57,981 nt of DNA from Phoronis australis (GCA_002633005.1 NMRA01000265.1:70381-128361); one strand, 5' to 3'; numbered from the stretch's first letter, positions 12,273-24,972 are shown. Notes: generated by a model from the letters alone, not told the origin. Program-made: numbers and translations.

Positions 12273-14107
12273 CTGAAAAGAAATACCACCCACATTACCA
12301 CTCACCTTGTATACTAACTTGAACACGAACGGTTGTCTGTACCGACTGCGGAACAAAAACACTTCGCAAGTGACCCATTTCACTAACTTTCTCTACTGCA
12401 AACCCGATAGAAAAGTATTAATAATTACCTGAATTCTTTGCTATTCTAATAAAAATAAGTAATCTCAAGTATTGCCTCTAGTCGTTAACAGTCGGATGGA
12501 ATAGCTCAACCATTTCCGCAGGCAGTACCAAAAACAGCAGCAACTGACTTGACTAACAAAGCCAGCTGCCTCTTCAGTAGCACTGAGAAACTGTTGACTG
12601 GTGATGTACAAGATTGTGTTTAACTGACCATGAGGCATTTTCAGGTCAGTGAATCCCCAAACAAAAATATGAGGTAAACTGTACCCTTGCCAAGAATGGA
12701 TTGTTTTTGTGCTAATACCTGATCATTTTGATACCGAACCATAGACTCGAGGCGTCGGGAGAAATGAACACTATCTACAGTGTAACGGACACAATGGGAA
12801 CGAAACCGACAGGACAGATTTTGTTGATGGTTCGTCCAGCGAGAGCCCCGCACAGAGGAAACAAGCAGTTTGTGGACTGTGCAGGACCAGAGTCAGGGTT
12901 CACCATTTGTCAAGTTATGGAACTGTGATATTGAAACAATTCTGAACCCTCAGCAGGTGGAATTGTTCAACTTTGAAAATGATGTATTGTCATTATTATG
13001 AGGGATTGTTAACATTAACTAATTGTTATTTTTAATGTATTAAAGTATAATGTCAATTGTTAAATTCACTGTGCCACTTCTATAAACATCAACAGCAGAT
13101 GTATGAGAGCTACACTCACCTAAACTACTTTCCTGTGCTTATGGACACTCACAAAACAAAAGACAACTAAATCTCCCACTTCTAAAATTGTAGATTCACT
13201 CTGAGCCCTGAACAGTGAGAATGATTCAGTCACAAACTCAGAGATATGAAGGGGACAAAACTGACCAGACCTCAATAAATTTGGTGACATAAAAATGCAA
13301 CACATCTACACTTCGTAAGTATAATGCTGAACAGTAAAGGTCAGTATTACTACTTAATTTATTCACAAGGCACAACAATCAGTCGATTTAATAAGTGTAT
13401 TCAGTCATGTGTATCATAACAATGCAGGTTACCTTGGTTGACCCCACAACAAACTACCAGTCAAAGGGTTATGCGGATTTACGAATCCTAATACAGTATG
13501 AGCATACCTTTCTACAACAAACTGAACTTATATAATGAAACCATGAAAAATTTTGCGAATACATTGGCCAGCAGAAAAGTAACAAATGGTGTTTATCCTG
13601 GGATTGTTTAGACTCATTTGGTAATTTGACACTAGCAGTTGCATTGGTTTTGATAAAAAGTAACTTCTGTAACAGAATGGTAAAGTTTGTAGCCAACGCA
13701 AAACCTTGTGAAGATGAAAATCCACACCACAAGTCCTGCAGAATGACTGCACAATAAAATAATTTTTGGAATCACTTCAACATGCTTGCGAGTCAAGGTC
13801 ACTAACCAGGCATCTAACAGTCACAGCTTTTCTCCACCGTATTTCTTTGAGGAGCACAATTTCATCCGCCATACCCCTCAAAATCAATATCAAAACTGGG
13901 CTCGTGACCACCGCACTTTATTGAAAATTGACCACTCGCTTGGCTCATTTCAACTGATCTTGAAAATTATACTCAACGCACATGGTCAATTTTCCACTAC
14001 GATTTTGTGTTCAGGGCCCTGTTACTCGCATTCACCTGAGTGAGTAACAGCCAAAATCAAGCCCAACACTGCAGACCAACACACCACTATTGCAACAGTT
14101 AGCTTAC
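12273..14107 (-). other. Intron between PH and RA domains
   Basis: 1.8 kb. Apart from the plus-strand coding-like remnant at 12738-13001, no gene is seen. Confidence 0.75.
12840..13001 (+). CDS. Possible degenerate coding remnant on the plus strand
   Basis: A plus-strand frame runs from a possible acceptor (TTCGTCCAG at 12831-12839) to TGA at 12999-13001 and encodes REPRTEETSSLWTVQDQSQG, SPFVKLWNCDIETILNPQQV and ELFNFENDVLSLL. An ATTAAA lies at 13039-13044. A second frame over 12738-12937 is open too and contains AVCGLCRTRVRVHH, a CxxC pair as in small zinc-binding transposase segments. Two partly overlapping coding-like frames suggest a frameshifted transposon relic or, less likely, the last exon of a nested gene. 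It sits in the 12273-14107 intron of the main gene. Confidence 0.2.
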   Translation, partial: REPRTEETSSLWTVQDQSQGSPFVKLWNCDIETILNPQQVELFNFENDVLSLL

Positions 14108-14302
14108 TTTTTCAGTTTTGTCAACCACTGCTCTTTGAGCTCCGACGTAGAAAACGAGGCGACCATGTTTGTCGTTGGCCAGCCAATGACGAAAGACTTG
14201 TCGTTGGTTTTTGACATGTCACTGACATCATCGAGACACTGTTCGTTGATCCACATCTCGCATACCCGTATTCTGTGTTTTAACTTAAATGTTGTGTTTG
14301 AT
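14108..14302 (-). CDS. ARHGAP20: ARHGAP20-like exon: PH domain, C-terminal two thirds
   Basis: 195 bases: one base completing Lys (AA|A), 64 codons, two bases of the next codon. It encodes SNTTFKLKHRIRVCEMWI, an acidic loop rich in Asp and Ser, KSFVIGWPTTNMVASFST, and the closing helix SELKEQWLTKLK. The tryptophan in KEQW is the invariant Trp of the PH C-terminal helix. FKLK and the KSFVIGWPT strand match ARHGAP20. Acceptor TTTTTCAG (14303-14304), donor GTAAGC (14106-14107). Only this reading frame is open across the whole exon. Confidence 0.96.
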
Positions 14303-15917
14303 CTGAAAAATCAATAAAGGCAGGTGTGAGAGGGAGACAGTGACCCCAATGATGAACACCTGTACAGGCCAATATCAAGGTTAATTGATTAAGTGTGTTG
14401 TGATAGCGATATCCCTCGTAATGCATTCCATGAATCCTGTTCTGGAACGAACGGAGGTAAAATCTCACCAACTTAGGACACAATATGGTGGACACTTGAC
14501 AGGTGAAATTTTATTTTCTCATTTTTTGTAAATAATAAATAGTGCCACAGTCACGCTTTGCCATATTCAAATTGTGTACCATAGCTACCAACCAATATTT
14601 TGAAAACGTGACCATTCACAACAGTGCAGGGTTTGGAATGATCATTGACAACAGAAAGAAAATTTTCCAGGTGATGTATCGTTCCATAAATAAATAGGCT
14701 AGTGGGACAGAAGTATTTTATTGTGTTGTGAAATTAACTGAAATGAACGTTTTTGGATGATAAAGTAAAAATAATGATAAAGACACAAAAAGAGAAAACT
14801 GGAAACCAAATAAGAAAAAATCGAAACCACAAAGAAGGAATCTTCTTGTATGAGGAAAATGAAAAAAGCACCATTTTGGCAATTATGTTTGTCTGAAATT
14901 GGTGAGACTCCTTATTTCCATTACTTATCATATTACTTATGAAAAAATGTCCTGCTTGCCACTCAATTTTATCATGTCACCACGCCATAAATCAAACCCT
15001 TGCAAAGCCGACCTCACTTTTCAAGTGAACAACCATAGGTTCATGTTGCAAAGCGCAGTGCACCAATGCATGAATAACACTACACACTCGCAATGTGAGA
15101 ATCTAAAGAGATTAATCTGAAGAAATCAAACAGATCACTAAAGTCAACGTGTTCATTCTATCGCGTACGGTAACCGAACGATCAGGTGCATTGTTGAAGA
15201 CACGCAATTCTTGTCGTGAACACCAGTTTACCATCAGTGGGTGCTGTTTTCTCTCTAAAAAACAGTGTCCACTCGAAAAACTACAGAATATCTGGAACAA
15301 GGCTAATTACTAAACACACACCCACTTCAAAACATGAACGCCAGAGTACACAAGGATGATAATATCTTTAGATCTTCCTGGTCATAAGTTCAAACATCGT
15401 GTTTTTCCATCAAATAGCCGCGATATCAAATATAAACTCTTAACGCCACACTGAGAAGTGATTACCATGCAGCATAACATCCGTGTGTAAAAAATCTTTA
15501 TTCTTACCTCTCAGCAGCTCTTTAAAAACAACATAAAACTACATCTTAAATACTATACCACAACAGAAATTAGCACACCAGTTGACTGACCGCAAGCCTT
15601 ACACAACTGAATTTGACAACGCGAAAATGAAATCTTTTAGTACCGTAATAAAGAAATTCATCCAAATCTTCAAAACAAAAATATACAGGGAGAAAAGTAT
15701 AGTTTTATACCCATAGCGCCATGCTTATATTATTTGCGCAGTTCACATTTAACCATTCAGTAAGCTTTTGGAAGATACAAAAATTGCAATTATTTCATTT
15801 CCAATTTTGATGAAACCTTATTGTACCATCATTGTTATTTTCAGTACAATCTACATGGTACAGGAGTAACTCAAGTTTGTGACAAGAAGCTAGCACAATA
15901 AGACAATTGCGACTTAC
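14303..15917 (-). other. Intron within PH domain
   Basis: 1.6 kb, contains repeat copy 2. No gene seen. Confidence 0.85.
14466..14905 (+). repeat. Dispersed AT-rich repeat, copy 2
   Basis: Contains the start block (CACCAACTTAGGACACAATA, then a GACAGGTGAAATTTTATTTTC stretch) and the end block CATTTTGGCAATTATGTTTG, about 380 bases apart, so it probably carries an insertion or is a long copy. Boundaries approximate. Confidence 0.45.
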
Positions 15918-15982
15918 TTTTGTTTTGCTATAAGCAGGATGTCATTAAATAAGAATAGATAGCGGTCCAATTTCTGAAGCCC
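15918..15982 (-). CDS. ARHGAP20: ARHGAP20-like exon: PH domain strands 2-3
   Basis: 65 bases, 21 codons plus two bases, phase 0 at its start. It encodes GLQKLDRYLFLFNDILLIAK plus Gln. The pattern G-L-Q-x-x-x-R-x-L-F-L-F-x-D-x-L-x-I-A-K is the classic PH core strand pair and is almost invariant in ARHGAP20 and in DH-PH proteins. Acceptor ACTTACAG (15983-15984), donor GTAAGTCG (15916-15917). Confidence 0.95.
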
Positions 15983-17053
15983 CTGTAAGTTGAAGAATTA
16001 CGAAGTTAAAAAGAATAAAATACATTAAATCACATGACACCAAAACAATGTGTGGCCAGCAGACCATTCATTAGTTCAAGTTCCAGTATGAACAATCACA
16101 GATGACTAAGACTACAACTTGAGCGGACCAGTTTTTTTAAATGAAGCTTAATTTTAAACGAAGGGTTAATAGAATTTCGGCATTTGTGAAGTGACCAGAT
16201 GGGAATGGGAACACAACTGTCACAAATTTTGTGTTGAATTATCAACCAGTAGCCAGCTGCACGAAACATTCCCCTTAATTTTCAGCTAATTTGTGGACTT
16301 GTTGTCGTTTCTTCCACTACCTTATCTACATTGTTTCGTCAAGTTCTAGCTTTTACAGCTATCGAGATCAAACTCTATGATAAATTCTTAATGTCACCAA
16401 ATACTAGGGACCTTTTCATGCAAAACCCCTTATCAAGGACTTAGTTTTCAGATATGTTATTAAAAAGTTACCAGTAAAAGAGGAACTCATAATGAAAACA
16501 AAACCCCAGAAAATATACCATTGTAGAGTAAACAAAGTCTACAATGCCACTGAAAATTTACGGAACACAGCCGAGTCCCTCTAGTACAACTGGGCCCCTG
16601 ACCACAAACTTTACTTGAGACTTGACTAAAAAATTGACCAATCATATTGCGTGAAATCCGAAAAAATCCTCGAGTCTAGATTCAACAAAGCTTTGATAGT
16701 CATGTGATCTGTCAAGTTGTTAAAGCACCGCCACGAGACGGACAACTACAGAGAAAACGCCTCATTTTTGAAGGTTTTCTTCAGTTCCAAATGTTCAAAA
16801 TGTCAGAAAAAAGTGAACATTCAAGTCACAACTTACACCAAACAGAATTACAACAAAGTCATTTATGAAAGTGTTTCCAAGATATTAGAAAGCATAAAAT
16901 TAATCAGTAGCCACTAGTCTGTTTCAAAATCAAGGATGCTACCACAGCGTAGATTATACATTAGATAATCGGTCTGAAATCAACACAACTGTCACAGAAA
17001 TCTTCTTGCAAAGGCAATTTCAATTAAATCTCAAGTTATTCAGATAGTCTCAC
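15983..17053 (-). other. Intron within PH domain
   Basis: 1.07 kb, phase 0. A plus-strand frame of 66 residues is uncharacteristic. Nothing else seen. Confidence 0.85.
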
Positions 17054-17141
17054 CAAACTTAAATGCACAGCTCCCTCCATGATGTATAGTCTGTTGATGT
17101 TGTTGTTCACACGCGACAAGCAATTGCTTTCTCCATTTCCG
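17054..17141 (-). CDS. ARHGAP20: ARHGAP20-like exon: start of PH domain
   Basis: 88 bases: one base completing Ser (AG|C), then 29 codons ending in phase 0. It encodes GNGESNCLSRVNNNINRLYI followed by MEGAVHLSL. The YIMEGAVHLSL strand leads directly into GLQ of the next exon, as in PH domains of this family. Acceptor TTTTTCAG (17142-17143), donor GTGAGAC (17052-17053). The N-terminal part is a polar linker of low conservation. Confidence 0.92.
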
Positions 17142-17939
17142 CTGAAAAATCCAGCCCCAGGAAGACCATTACAAAATGCCATACACACACGCTACAACTG
17201 AATACACTGGTATGAACCACAGCCACTGGTGGGCAGAGACTGAAAGTTGTGCAAAGACACTGAGACTCAATTAAACTACACCTTGCTGGCATGAAGGTGT
17301 CGAATAGGTTAATGGTATTAGTTCATCCCAACGGCACTGAATTATATTATCAACTTTTGTTGATTTAACTTTTCAACAGGCAAAATTTTTAATTCGTTTT
17401 TCATGCTAATGGAACCACAAAATTAAATGTAAAATTGCGACAGCATGTTTGATAAATTTTAATCAACTTAAGTTCAGATTTCACTCGTTTTGAAATACGC
17501 ATGTATCCTTTCAGAAAAAAAAACCGTACCACTTATCTCCTAATTAAGAGTTTGAAATCCAAGTAAACGCAGAAAAAGCTTGCTTGTGACGATAAGCCTC
17601 AAGTCAAATACTTTTACCATTCATATTCGGGTGTAGACGGTCAGATTGCATCTAAAGACATTGATGCTTTTATGAAAAGTGGCGTCTGACTTGTGTCAGT
17701 GACTTTGGAAGAAGCCACGAATCCTATCATAAAATACCATAAGATATCGAATGAATACAATTTGTTCATGTTATGACAAAACGAAAACACCAATGCATTT
17801 TCCCTAGGACACCATCCTTTATCAGCTGGTATGTGAAACATGTTTTCTGCAAACAATGTAATTAAGGTGCATCATGAAACCAGAGCCGCAAACTGCAGCG
17901 AGAGTGCAGTTGTTAGTGGACACCTGGGCAATGTCTTAC
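17142..17939 (-). other. Intron before PH domain
   Basis: 0.8 kb, splits a Ser codon. Nothing else seen. Confidence 0.85.
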
Positions 17940-18031
17940 CTCACAGCAGCAACTTTAGTACGAGCACTTCCCAGAGATTTTAACAGAACAGCGCTGGGTG
18001 CTGAACGCCTCCGTTGTATGAGCTTGCTTTT
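17940..18031 (-). CDS. ARHGAP20: ARHGAP20-like exon: RRRSAPS linker
   Basis: 92 bases, 30 codons plus two bases, phase 0 at its start. It encodes KSKLIQRRRSAPSAVLLKSL and then GSARTKVAAV. The RRRSAPS motif is a family signature just before the PH domain and fits a basophilic kinase site and possible 14-3-3 binding (R-R-x-S-x-P); that use is inference. Acceptor TTTTTCAG (18032-18033), donor GTAAGAC (17938-17939). In vertebrates, as I recall, the alternative N-terminal exons join at this same Met|Lys boundary in phase 0. Confidence 0.94.
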
Positions 18032-21000
18032 CTGAAAAAGAAAATATATGTTTTACAATTAGATGTCCGACAGCGGTCAAATGCTTCTCTGAAAAAAAAA
18101 GAATAGTTGATCAACATCTCGGAGTTGATAGACATCTGACAATCCCTGCCTAGCAGAGGCTCAATTTTACTTGCATGCATGCCGAATTTGCAAAAACAAA
18201 ATTTCCAAAGCCCACATCTTAGAGATCTTGCCTAGCCAACTTACAAGCCGAGGACTAAGATCACAATGTAAAGCGTAGACATCCTGTTCATGTACTCCAC
18301 TGTAGATATGCTCAATAGTCACAGGAGAGGACTTCATCAATACCATATTAAAGTGCAACAACGGATGCGAATAAAACTGGAAAATCTTAATTTCCAAAGA
18401 CACTGAAGTGCATTGACCAGGCAATCAACACAGGGACTCCTGTTCAGTCACCAGCTGAAAGATACAACTTCCATACTGCTTCACGTGAAAGCTACATGTT
18501 GTGCGCCACATGTATTTTTGGGTGTCTTTTAAATCGCCTTGGCTAGCGGTGATAATAAGCCAGTCACGTGACCATTGACGTAGAGACATGTGCTTAATAG
18601 ATTACAGAGTGGATCTTGAAGTTCACTCAGTATGAGAGACGTAACAGGAATTTACTTATGCAAATTACGAAAACGCATCCGATTCACTTGGCGCATAACC
18701 ACCTAGACACCCTGAGAAAAAATGCAATAATGGGTGTTTGTAAAGAGTGATTTTGCAGGAACAGGGCCAAGTAGGAAGGTTGATTAGTTATGTAACAGCC
18801 TGTTCCATACAGACAACTGATGAGAGTGGGAGTCTATTTTTAACCCCTAACACAAACACAAGCTGCCAACAGCTGGACACTACTAGGCTAAACTTAGAAT
18901 TGGTTTAACTAAATTGAGACTGAAATTGGCAGGTTTTGTCATCACCACCAGTGGAAAACCCAAGTGTATTGGCGTCTAAGAACCATGACCCAGCAGTAAT
19001 AAAATTGTCTGCAAATTTACACAATTTGGCTTTTCTGAAACCCAGACATTTCTCAGACATAAATGTGTTTTATAACTGAGCATTAACTCTAATGCTGTTC
19101 AGCCTACAGCGATTATTTTCTAAAAAAAACATTTTCTAGGTACCTCGGCTTTACGACGGACAAATTAAGATTTGCGCGGGCAGCCATATGAACCAGGTGT
19201 GCTAATTAAAAATAATTTCACAAACGACGCCACCAATGCCTAATGAAAGGTGCATGGTTATTGTTCAGGACAACGCCTATGAACAAAAAACTACATAGTT
19301 GTGGCTAGTGTATACAGTTTTGCAACAATGAGCGGTTGTGTACTTTTCACACAGTTCATTCAAGTGGATGTCTACGTCTCACAGACAATGGACATTCACT
19401 CTTCAAAGTTCTTGGATCAGACTGGCGATGCTCTCGAGAAGACCTTGAAGTTGACAAGCGTTTTGTTCACAAATCCGCCATGCAGCACTCCACAGGTACT
19501 TCATAAGCTGGAACCAACCCTGAGACAATCACGATGCACTTGTGTTCAGTGTCACACTCCACAAACCAAGTTGACCACTTCGCCCTGGTGGTCAATGGGC
19601 CGGTTCTATTGCAAAGTAGTAACCAGGTTGAAAAGCACTGGCCTACCACAGAAGATGTAAAATCAATATTTACAAAGATTTTTGCTTGACCAAGGAGGTG
19701 CATGTTCAATGAGTGCAAGACCACTCAATGAACATGGACAAAAACAATTCCTACAATGCCAAGGACAAAGTTAACTGTCCTAACAAGCTGACAAGAAAGT
19801 ACACATGGAGCCATATACCAGAATACCCAATACATCAAAATAAGAAAACAAATGAAAATATAAAAATTCTTGTGGTTGGCCTCATCAAAAAAAGTGGATA
19901 AAACAACAGGTTCATGAACATCAAGCTGGTGCAGAGACAAGTTTTTGCCATTCGATACTTTGTACAATACAAAAAATAAAACAGCCACACGGTGGCAAAC
20001 GTAAACAGGAATTTTCCACATTGAGTTGGTAAACCACAAATGATAGATATCTCCCACAAACACGTTTCTGTGTGAACATGGCGTTCTATCTGCAAGTGGG
20101 TAACAGTGCATGCCCCCTTCCCATCTGTCTCACTGTTATTGAACGAGACGTTTTCCAGCACAAGCCATAAAAGTGCACGTGAATATCATTCCCAGCAGCA
20201 AAAGTACATAACAGACAGAAATCTCCTTTGGCTTGGAGATAGGAAATGTTGGGCTGCTTCTAAGAATCGAAAAATATCGCATTACCACGAATAATTCTTA
20301 AGTTTATCCAACTTTCTGCCATCAAAGTTGCGGCCCACAGCACAACAATAAAACTGCTGCCATTGGAATGTGAAGTACAGCTAATACATTTGAGAAAAAA
20401 TTGAAGAAAACAAGACACCAGCAAATATCATGAGAAATTCCAATGGCGCAAGAACGACTGCTTGAGGGACTTTGCAGGTAGGTAAATGTCGCAAGACTCA
20501 AGTGCACCTATGTAATCAGGAATTGTCCTTCGATTCTGAGCACATTTATCACAGATCTACAGATTCAACACGTATAAACACAATATTCCCGTGAAAGACA
20601 CAGGTACGCATTAGGACCATGAAACGACCATGTTCTTATACACGGCTATTTACAATGCACTCCATACAAAGATCCATTCTTCAAAACTTCAAGACATGAA
20701 AGATGACAGAAGGAAATGTCTGCTAAGATTGCATCATACTCATTCTATACCTGAAATTATTTCTTTACACTCCAGTGCAAAAGGTAACCATCTTAAAAAT
20801 TGGTAAGAGAGTTCTGCTCTTAAGCCATCTGCAGTACCACAAAAGCAAGAGAACACGAAAACAAGGAAACAAAAGAACAGATTATTTGCTCAGAGATCCA
20901 GCCTTATTGTTGCAAAACCCATATGGAGGTGACCAATGTAAAAACAAGGATATAATACCTCAACCACAACCAAGTTATGCAAACACTCTGCAGAAATATG

Positions 21001-22183
21001 ATGGTAATGCTATTTGTGCCGAGTCCTGACGTCAATAATAGCTTATTTTATAACAACACACGCTTAATCCACAAAAACAATTGCAGAGGAAGAATGCCAT
21101 AAAGGCAACAAAAACAAGCCAGGTAACCGGTGAATAACCTTAACTAAGGCATTTTCCTCATTTTCCACCTAGTGATGAACAGTGTTGTCAGGAAAAGAAC
21201 ACGCTTTTCACACATGTCAATTACATAGATAACTATGCTTGGTTATACAATGTGACACCATGGACCTAAAAATTGTTGGTAACCAGTGCCAGGTTGCATG
21301 AAGCAGTCCTAAATAAGGACTCCACTAAGTTCCCTAAATCTTTTTGGTATTCGTTTCGTTATTTAGAAACAAATGTAATATTTTTTCTATCACTTTATAT
21401 TTATTGTGAGCTCTTGTTTGACAAATGAAATTTTATTAACATAACTAAAAACTAAGCCAGAGATGTTATACCCAGCCTTTGAGACTGGCAGAATCAGTTG
21501 CATCAGTCCTTCGTGTATTAGATGCAACTATGAACTTCTGACATGTTTGAAAAACCTTGTCCCATCGTGGATATTGCTGGTTACGAACCTCACAATGAAA
21601 TGTACTAGCTGAACAGGAACTTAAATTGATACAAAAGGAGACTGTGAAATGTTAAGTGACCCCTAGCCTAAGCAGAAGTGCCCCTGGCATTTAGTCCCTT
21701 GCATTGTGTTTAGGTTATTGTGTGCGAAATTGGGATCAGGGAAATACTACCTGAGAAGTTTTGCACCCAGTGGGAAATTAAAATTTCCTACAGTCATTAA
21801 AAAAGTCATGGAGGGAATATTTGAAAGATAATTTGTTTCATAAAAGGCACAAAGCACCGGACCCTGTTTCAAATTCTTAACATAAGAATGAAAAATGGTT
21901 ACCCTTCTTCAATTTTGCACAAAGTAAAAACAAAAATGGAATCTTTGGACAAAAAAATTAACAATGTTGAAATTGGTTGAATGCTAAAACATTACCCAGG
22001 TGATTGCTATCTGAAAGCTGCGCAGTAAAAACTTCATTGATTTTTATTTACAAGACTCAGGAAATAAAATTTAATTTGTGAATCAAATTGCGTGCGGAAT
22101 ATAAAATGCCTCTCACGTTTATTCAGTATGCCTGAGTGCTCAGACAGTAGCCGACAGCCATAAAGCAATGACACTTAACTTAC
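18032..22183 (-). other. Intron before the RRRSAPS exon
   Basis: 4.15 kb, phase 0. This is where relatives may place an alternative first exon; I did not find a convincing one. Confidence 0.75.
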
Positions 22184-22300
22184 CATTTTGCTGTCTTTTT
22201 CCCTCAGCTGCAGGTCATCATTAGGGAAGAGGTCCTGTACTCTCTCTACCTTGTAGTCGTTATCCACAGCATTGGCCTCACCTTCTCGATCCTTCACCAT
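22184..22300 (-). CDS. ARHGAP20: ARHGAP20-like exon: end of DH remnant to linker
   Basis: 117 bases, 39 codons, phase 0 at both ends. It begins with ATG inside the exon (MVKDREGEANAVDNDYKVER), then VQDLFPNDDLQLREKDSKM. It continues the DH C-terminal helix from exon 28313-28423 into the DH-PH linker. Because it starts with Met in frame, it could also supply a start codon in a transcript that begins nearby. Acceptor CTTGACAG (22301-22302) and donor GTAAGTTA (22182-22183). The family link of this exon rests on its phase and its neighbours more than on its own sequence. Confidence 0.85.
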
Positions 22301-22460
22301 CTGTCAAGAGTAAATATTGTACGCGATACAGAATCACATTCTGATGGCCAAGGACAGATGCACCAGCACAATGGAAATGGATGCAAAATCATCTTAGAAA
22401 CTTAATACAAATGAAGCAGATCGATGGTTAGTGATGTCAATACAATGCCACCCTATCAAC

Positions 22461-22526
22461 AGCAAAGGGGTGCACTGTACTGAGCAAAGGGGTGCACTAT
22501 ACTGAGCAAAGGGGTGCACTACAGAG
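22461..22526. repeat. 22-base tandem repeat, three copies
   Basis: Unit AGCAAAGGGGTGCACTGTACTG repeated at 22461-22482, 22483-22504 and 22505-22526, the second with one change and the third diverging at its end. It lies just upstream (gene sense) of exon 22184-22300. Confidence 0.9.
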
Positions 22527-22681
22527 TAATTTTTTGTACAGTAAAATGCTATCACATGAGACCATGCAAAATCGAGACTCCACAAAATCGCGCGAGTCAA
22601 TGAGTGTAAACTCGGGACCTTGCATGCAAAAGGTACAAAATAGCCAGCACTAAAGTATCATGATTGAAGAGGTTGAAATAC

Positions 22682-22695
22682 GGGGGGGGGGGGGN
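22682..22695. repeat. Poly-G run ending in N
   Basis: Thirteen G followed by an ambiguous base. Probably a sequencing or assembly uncertainty in a homopolymer. A second G run lies at 24612-24622. Confidence 0.85.
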
Positions 22696-22747
22696 TTCAG
22701 CCTGAACATCCCAGATGAGATGAGACATATTTACATCTAGGTAATTA

Positions 22748-22965
22748 TTCATCTATTTAGCACACAAGATCGGGACAAGTGAAATTTCGTTTTGTCAAAA
22801 AATAAAAAGAAAATTTTAGTCTGTTGTTGTGTTTTGTTAATTTGGTTTCTAGTGTTCAGATGCCATAAATCAACAATTACTAGTGTTTCAACATTTACAT
22901 TTGAAAAATAGAAAAAATTACAATTTTGCCAATTATTTTTGTGAGAAATAAATGAAGATGATGCA
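22748..22965 (+). repeat. Dispersed AT-rich repeat, copy 3
   Basis: About 218 bases with start block TTTAGCACACAAGATCGGGA then CAAGTGAAATTTCGTTTTG, middle AAGAAAATTTTAGTCT, and end block CAATTTTGCCAATTATTTTT then GTGAGAAATAAATGA. One of the best full copies. Confidence 0.6.
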
Positions 22966-23686
22966 TGCAGAACAAACTGACAAAAAATATATTTGTTAGA
23001 AGGTCAAAAACTTTATTTAAAGTCCTTTTTCGCTACAAAGCCAATAGAGAGGTTTCACTATCTACAGTTTATCTGTAAAGCTTACATTTTTGTAACTGCC
23101 TAGAATTGTCCGGCAACATCCTGAGTTTCATTTCCTTGCAAAAGGATTTTTATAGAGTCGACATTCTAAAGGTACAGGTACCCCTTATCAAAGTTGCCTA
23201 CCGCAGTAAAATATAACAGCATCCAAACAGCGCCTGTAGGTTTCAGTGATTGCCAAAACTGGTAGTTCAAAAGTGGACTACATAGCTATACTGTTATCAA
23301 AAGAGCCTGCAATACACGTTCAGGGCTGGAACCCTTTTGTTTTTTAATGCGGCCAGTTAGCGTTCCAAAGTACACACGAAAAAACCAAGGACCGAATGGA
23401 ATTCATAAGACTGGTTCAACCGCACGATTCATAACCGCAACACTACAAAACGCATGTAACCAGACTACAATGCCGTTTCACCATAATTCTGTTATTGGCA
23501 AAATCGACTGGTTATAATTGTTATTGTAGTAAAACTTTAAAAACATAATGGCTCAGACACCTTACTAACTTTTCTGTTAATTCTCCTTCATAGCTGGTCA
23601 TGGCAAAGACTATTCTGACAGTGAATTCGGCTTCTGTCCAATCATGACAGAGAATTCCAGGTCATTTTGTCTGAATACTTTTGTAC

Positions 23687-23849
23687 TACCGTAATCGTTC
23701 GGGTTAACGCCCTGGGCGATTAAATTGGCGAATCCAAAAAATCGGGGGAGGGCGGTTAACCGAGCAGTGGGCGGTTAAATCGAAAATCCACTTAAAGTCG
23801 GGGATGGGCGGTTAACTGAGCATGGGCGTTAACCCGAACGATTACGGTA
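23687..23849. mobile_element. 163-bp MITE with perfect 26-bp terminal inverted repeats
   Basis: Left end TACCGTAATCGTTCGGGTTA then ACGCCC (23687-23712) is the exact inverted copy of 23824-23849. The interior repeats a GGGCGGTTAA motif three times and is much more GC-rich than the surroundings. TA at both ends may be the target duplication of a Tc1/mariner-type element. Perfect ends imply a young insertion. Confidence 0.8.
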
Positions 23850-24930
23850 CCATACTCTATGTATTGCAGTTTAAAGTTTGCGGCTTCAATTTGACCTATG
23901 GTAATCAACACTGCGCGGATCTTAGTAAAATTAGGGAACACTCTTAATGTTTGAACATAGCTGAAAATTCTGAAAACAACGAAACCTCTGTAATTTTACC
24001 ACTATGTGTGTCAAACAGGTGATGAGAGCCCAGTTGAGAGGCTCCCATGTTCTTGTCCAGTTGGTATGTAATCCCATTATCAGTCTACTGATGTCCAGGA
24101 AATTCTTAATTAACCTTGTTTGTCCAGGTGACAAATTACTTGAACTGTTCTACACATGTTCCCAACTCAAGGGTGACTGTGTGTGGTCAAAACAGGGACC
24201 CACTGCGCTCCCAGATAAGGGGCACAATGATCTTGGTTTGATCAATTTTACTCCAGCACTTTGAAACAAAGTGCAGAGAAATGGTTTCATTTGCTTGAAA
24301 TTTCAAAATTAACCAAAATAGGCTTGCGAAATTAAATTTTAATCTAACTTTTTAACCCTGTAGTCATACCTCAAAAATGAATACAATTAGGAACAAAGAG
24401 TTTTAGAACTGCATTCCTCCAAAATTTAGTGGCCAAAAACCAAAACGAATTAAGCCACACTAATAAAATCTGTGTCAAAATATTTCTCATGGTGATAGGA
24501 CTCAGTTTACATTACCAACAAGAACATAGATTCCATCATCAGCTTAACAAAACCCTAAAACTGCGAATTCGAAACTGGTGCGTGTATGCATCGCCTGAAA
24601 CTTGAAGTGAAGGGGGGGGGGGATGGGTTGAACCGCCTGTTCTTGTAGACATAACTCACAGATTTATAAAACTTGAAGACATACCCTCAAATATCTGGTC
24701 GGCATAACATAAACATTTCATGAAAGATTTAACATATGTGGAAGTGCTTGAAGAATGTTTTCTCAAAGAAAGTTTCATGTAAAATCTGAAGTGTCCATAA
24801 CACCGGAGATAAAACATGACAAAGGTGTTAGAAGTGGCAAAATAGTTACCTAGAACAAACATTGTGAGCTCGACACAGAGCCACACCTCAGTAGAGTTTT
24901 TAAAGTACATGGCTTTGTTGACATACCTAC

Positions 24931-24972
24931 CTTGCTGTGAAGACTGGGTGAGTTCCGTGGATTACGTGTCAT
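24931..24972 (-). CDS. Possible short alternative first exon (14 codons)
   Basis: ATG at 24970-24972 opens MTRNPRNSPSLHSK and ends AAG|GTAGGTATG in phase 0. It could join exon 22184-22300 or 17940-18031 and give an isoform without the DH remnant. The open frame runs upstream to about 25131 without another ATG. The SPS motif resembles the serine/proline-rich N termini of the family, but nothing specific is recognisable. A donor plus a short open frame can occur by chance, so this is only a candidate. Confidence 0.25.

Noticed and set aside
22682-22695. G run as a G-quadruplex
   Set aside because: A single homopolymer next to an ambiguous base is more likely a sequencing or assembly artefact.
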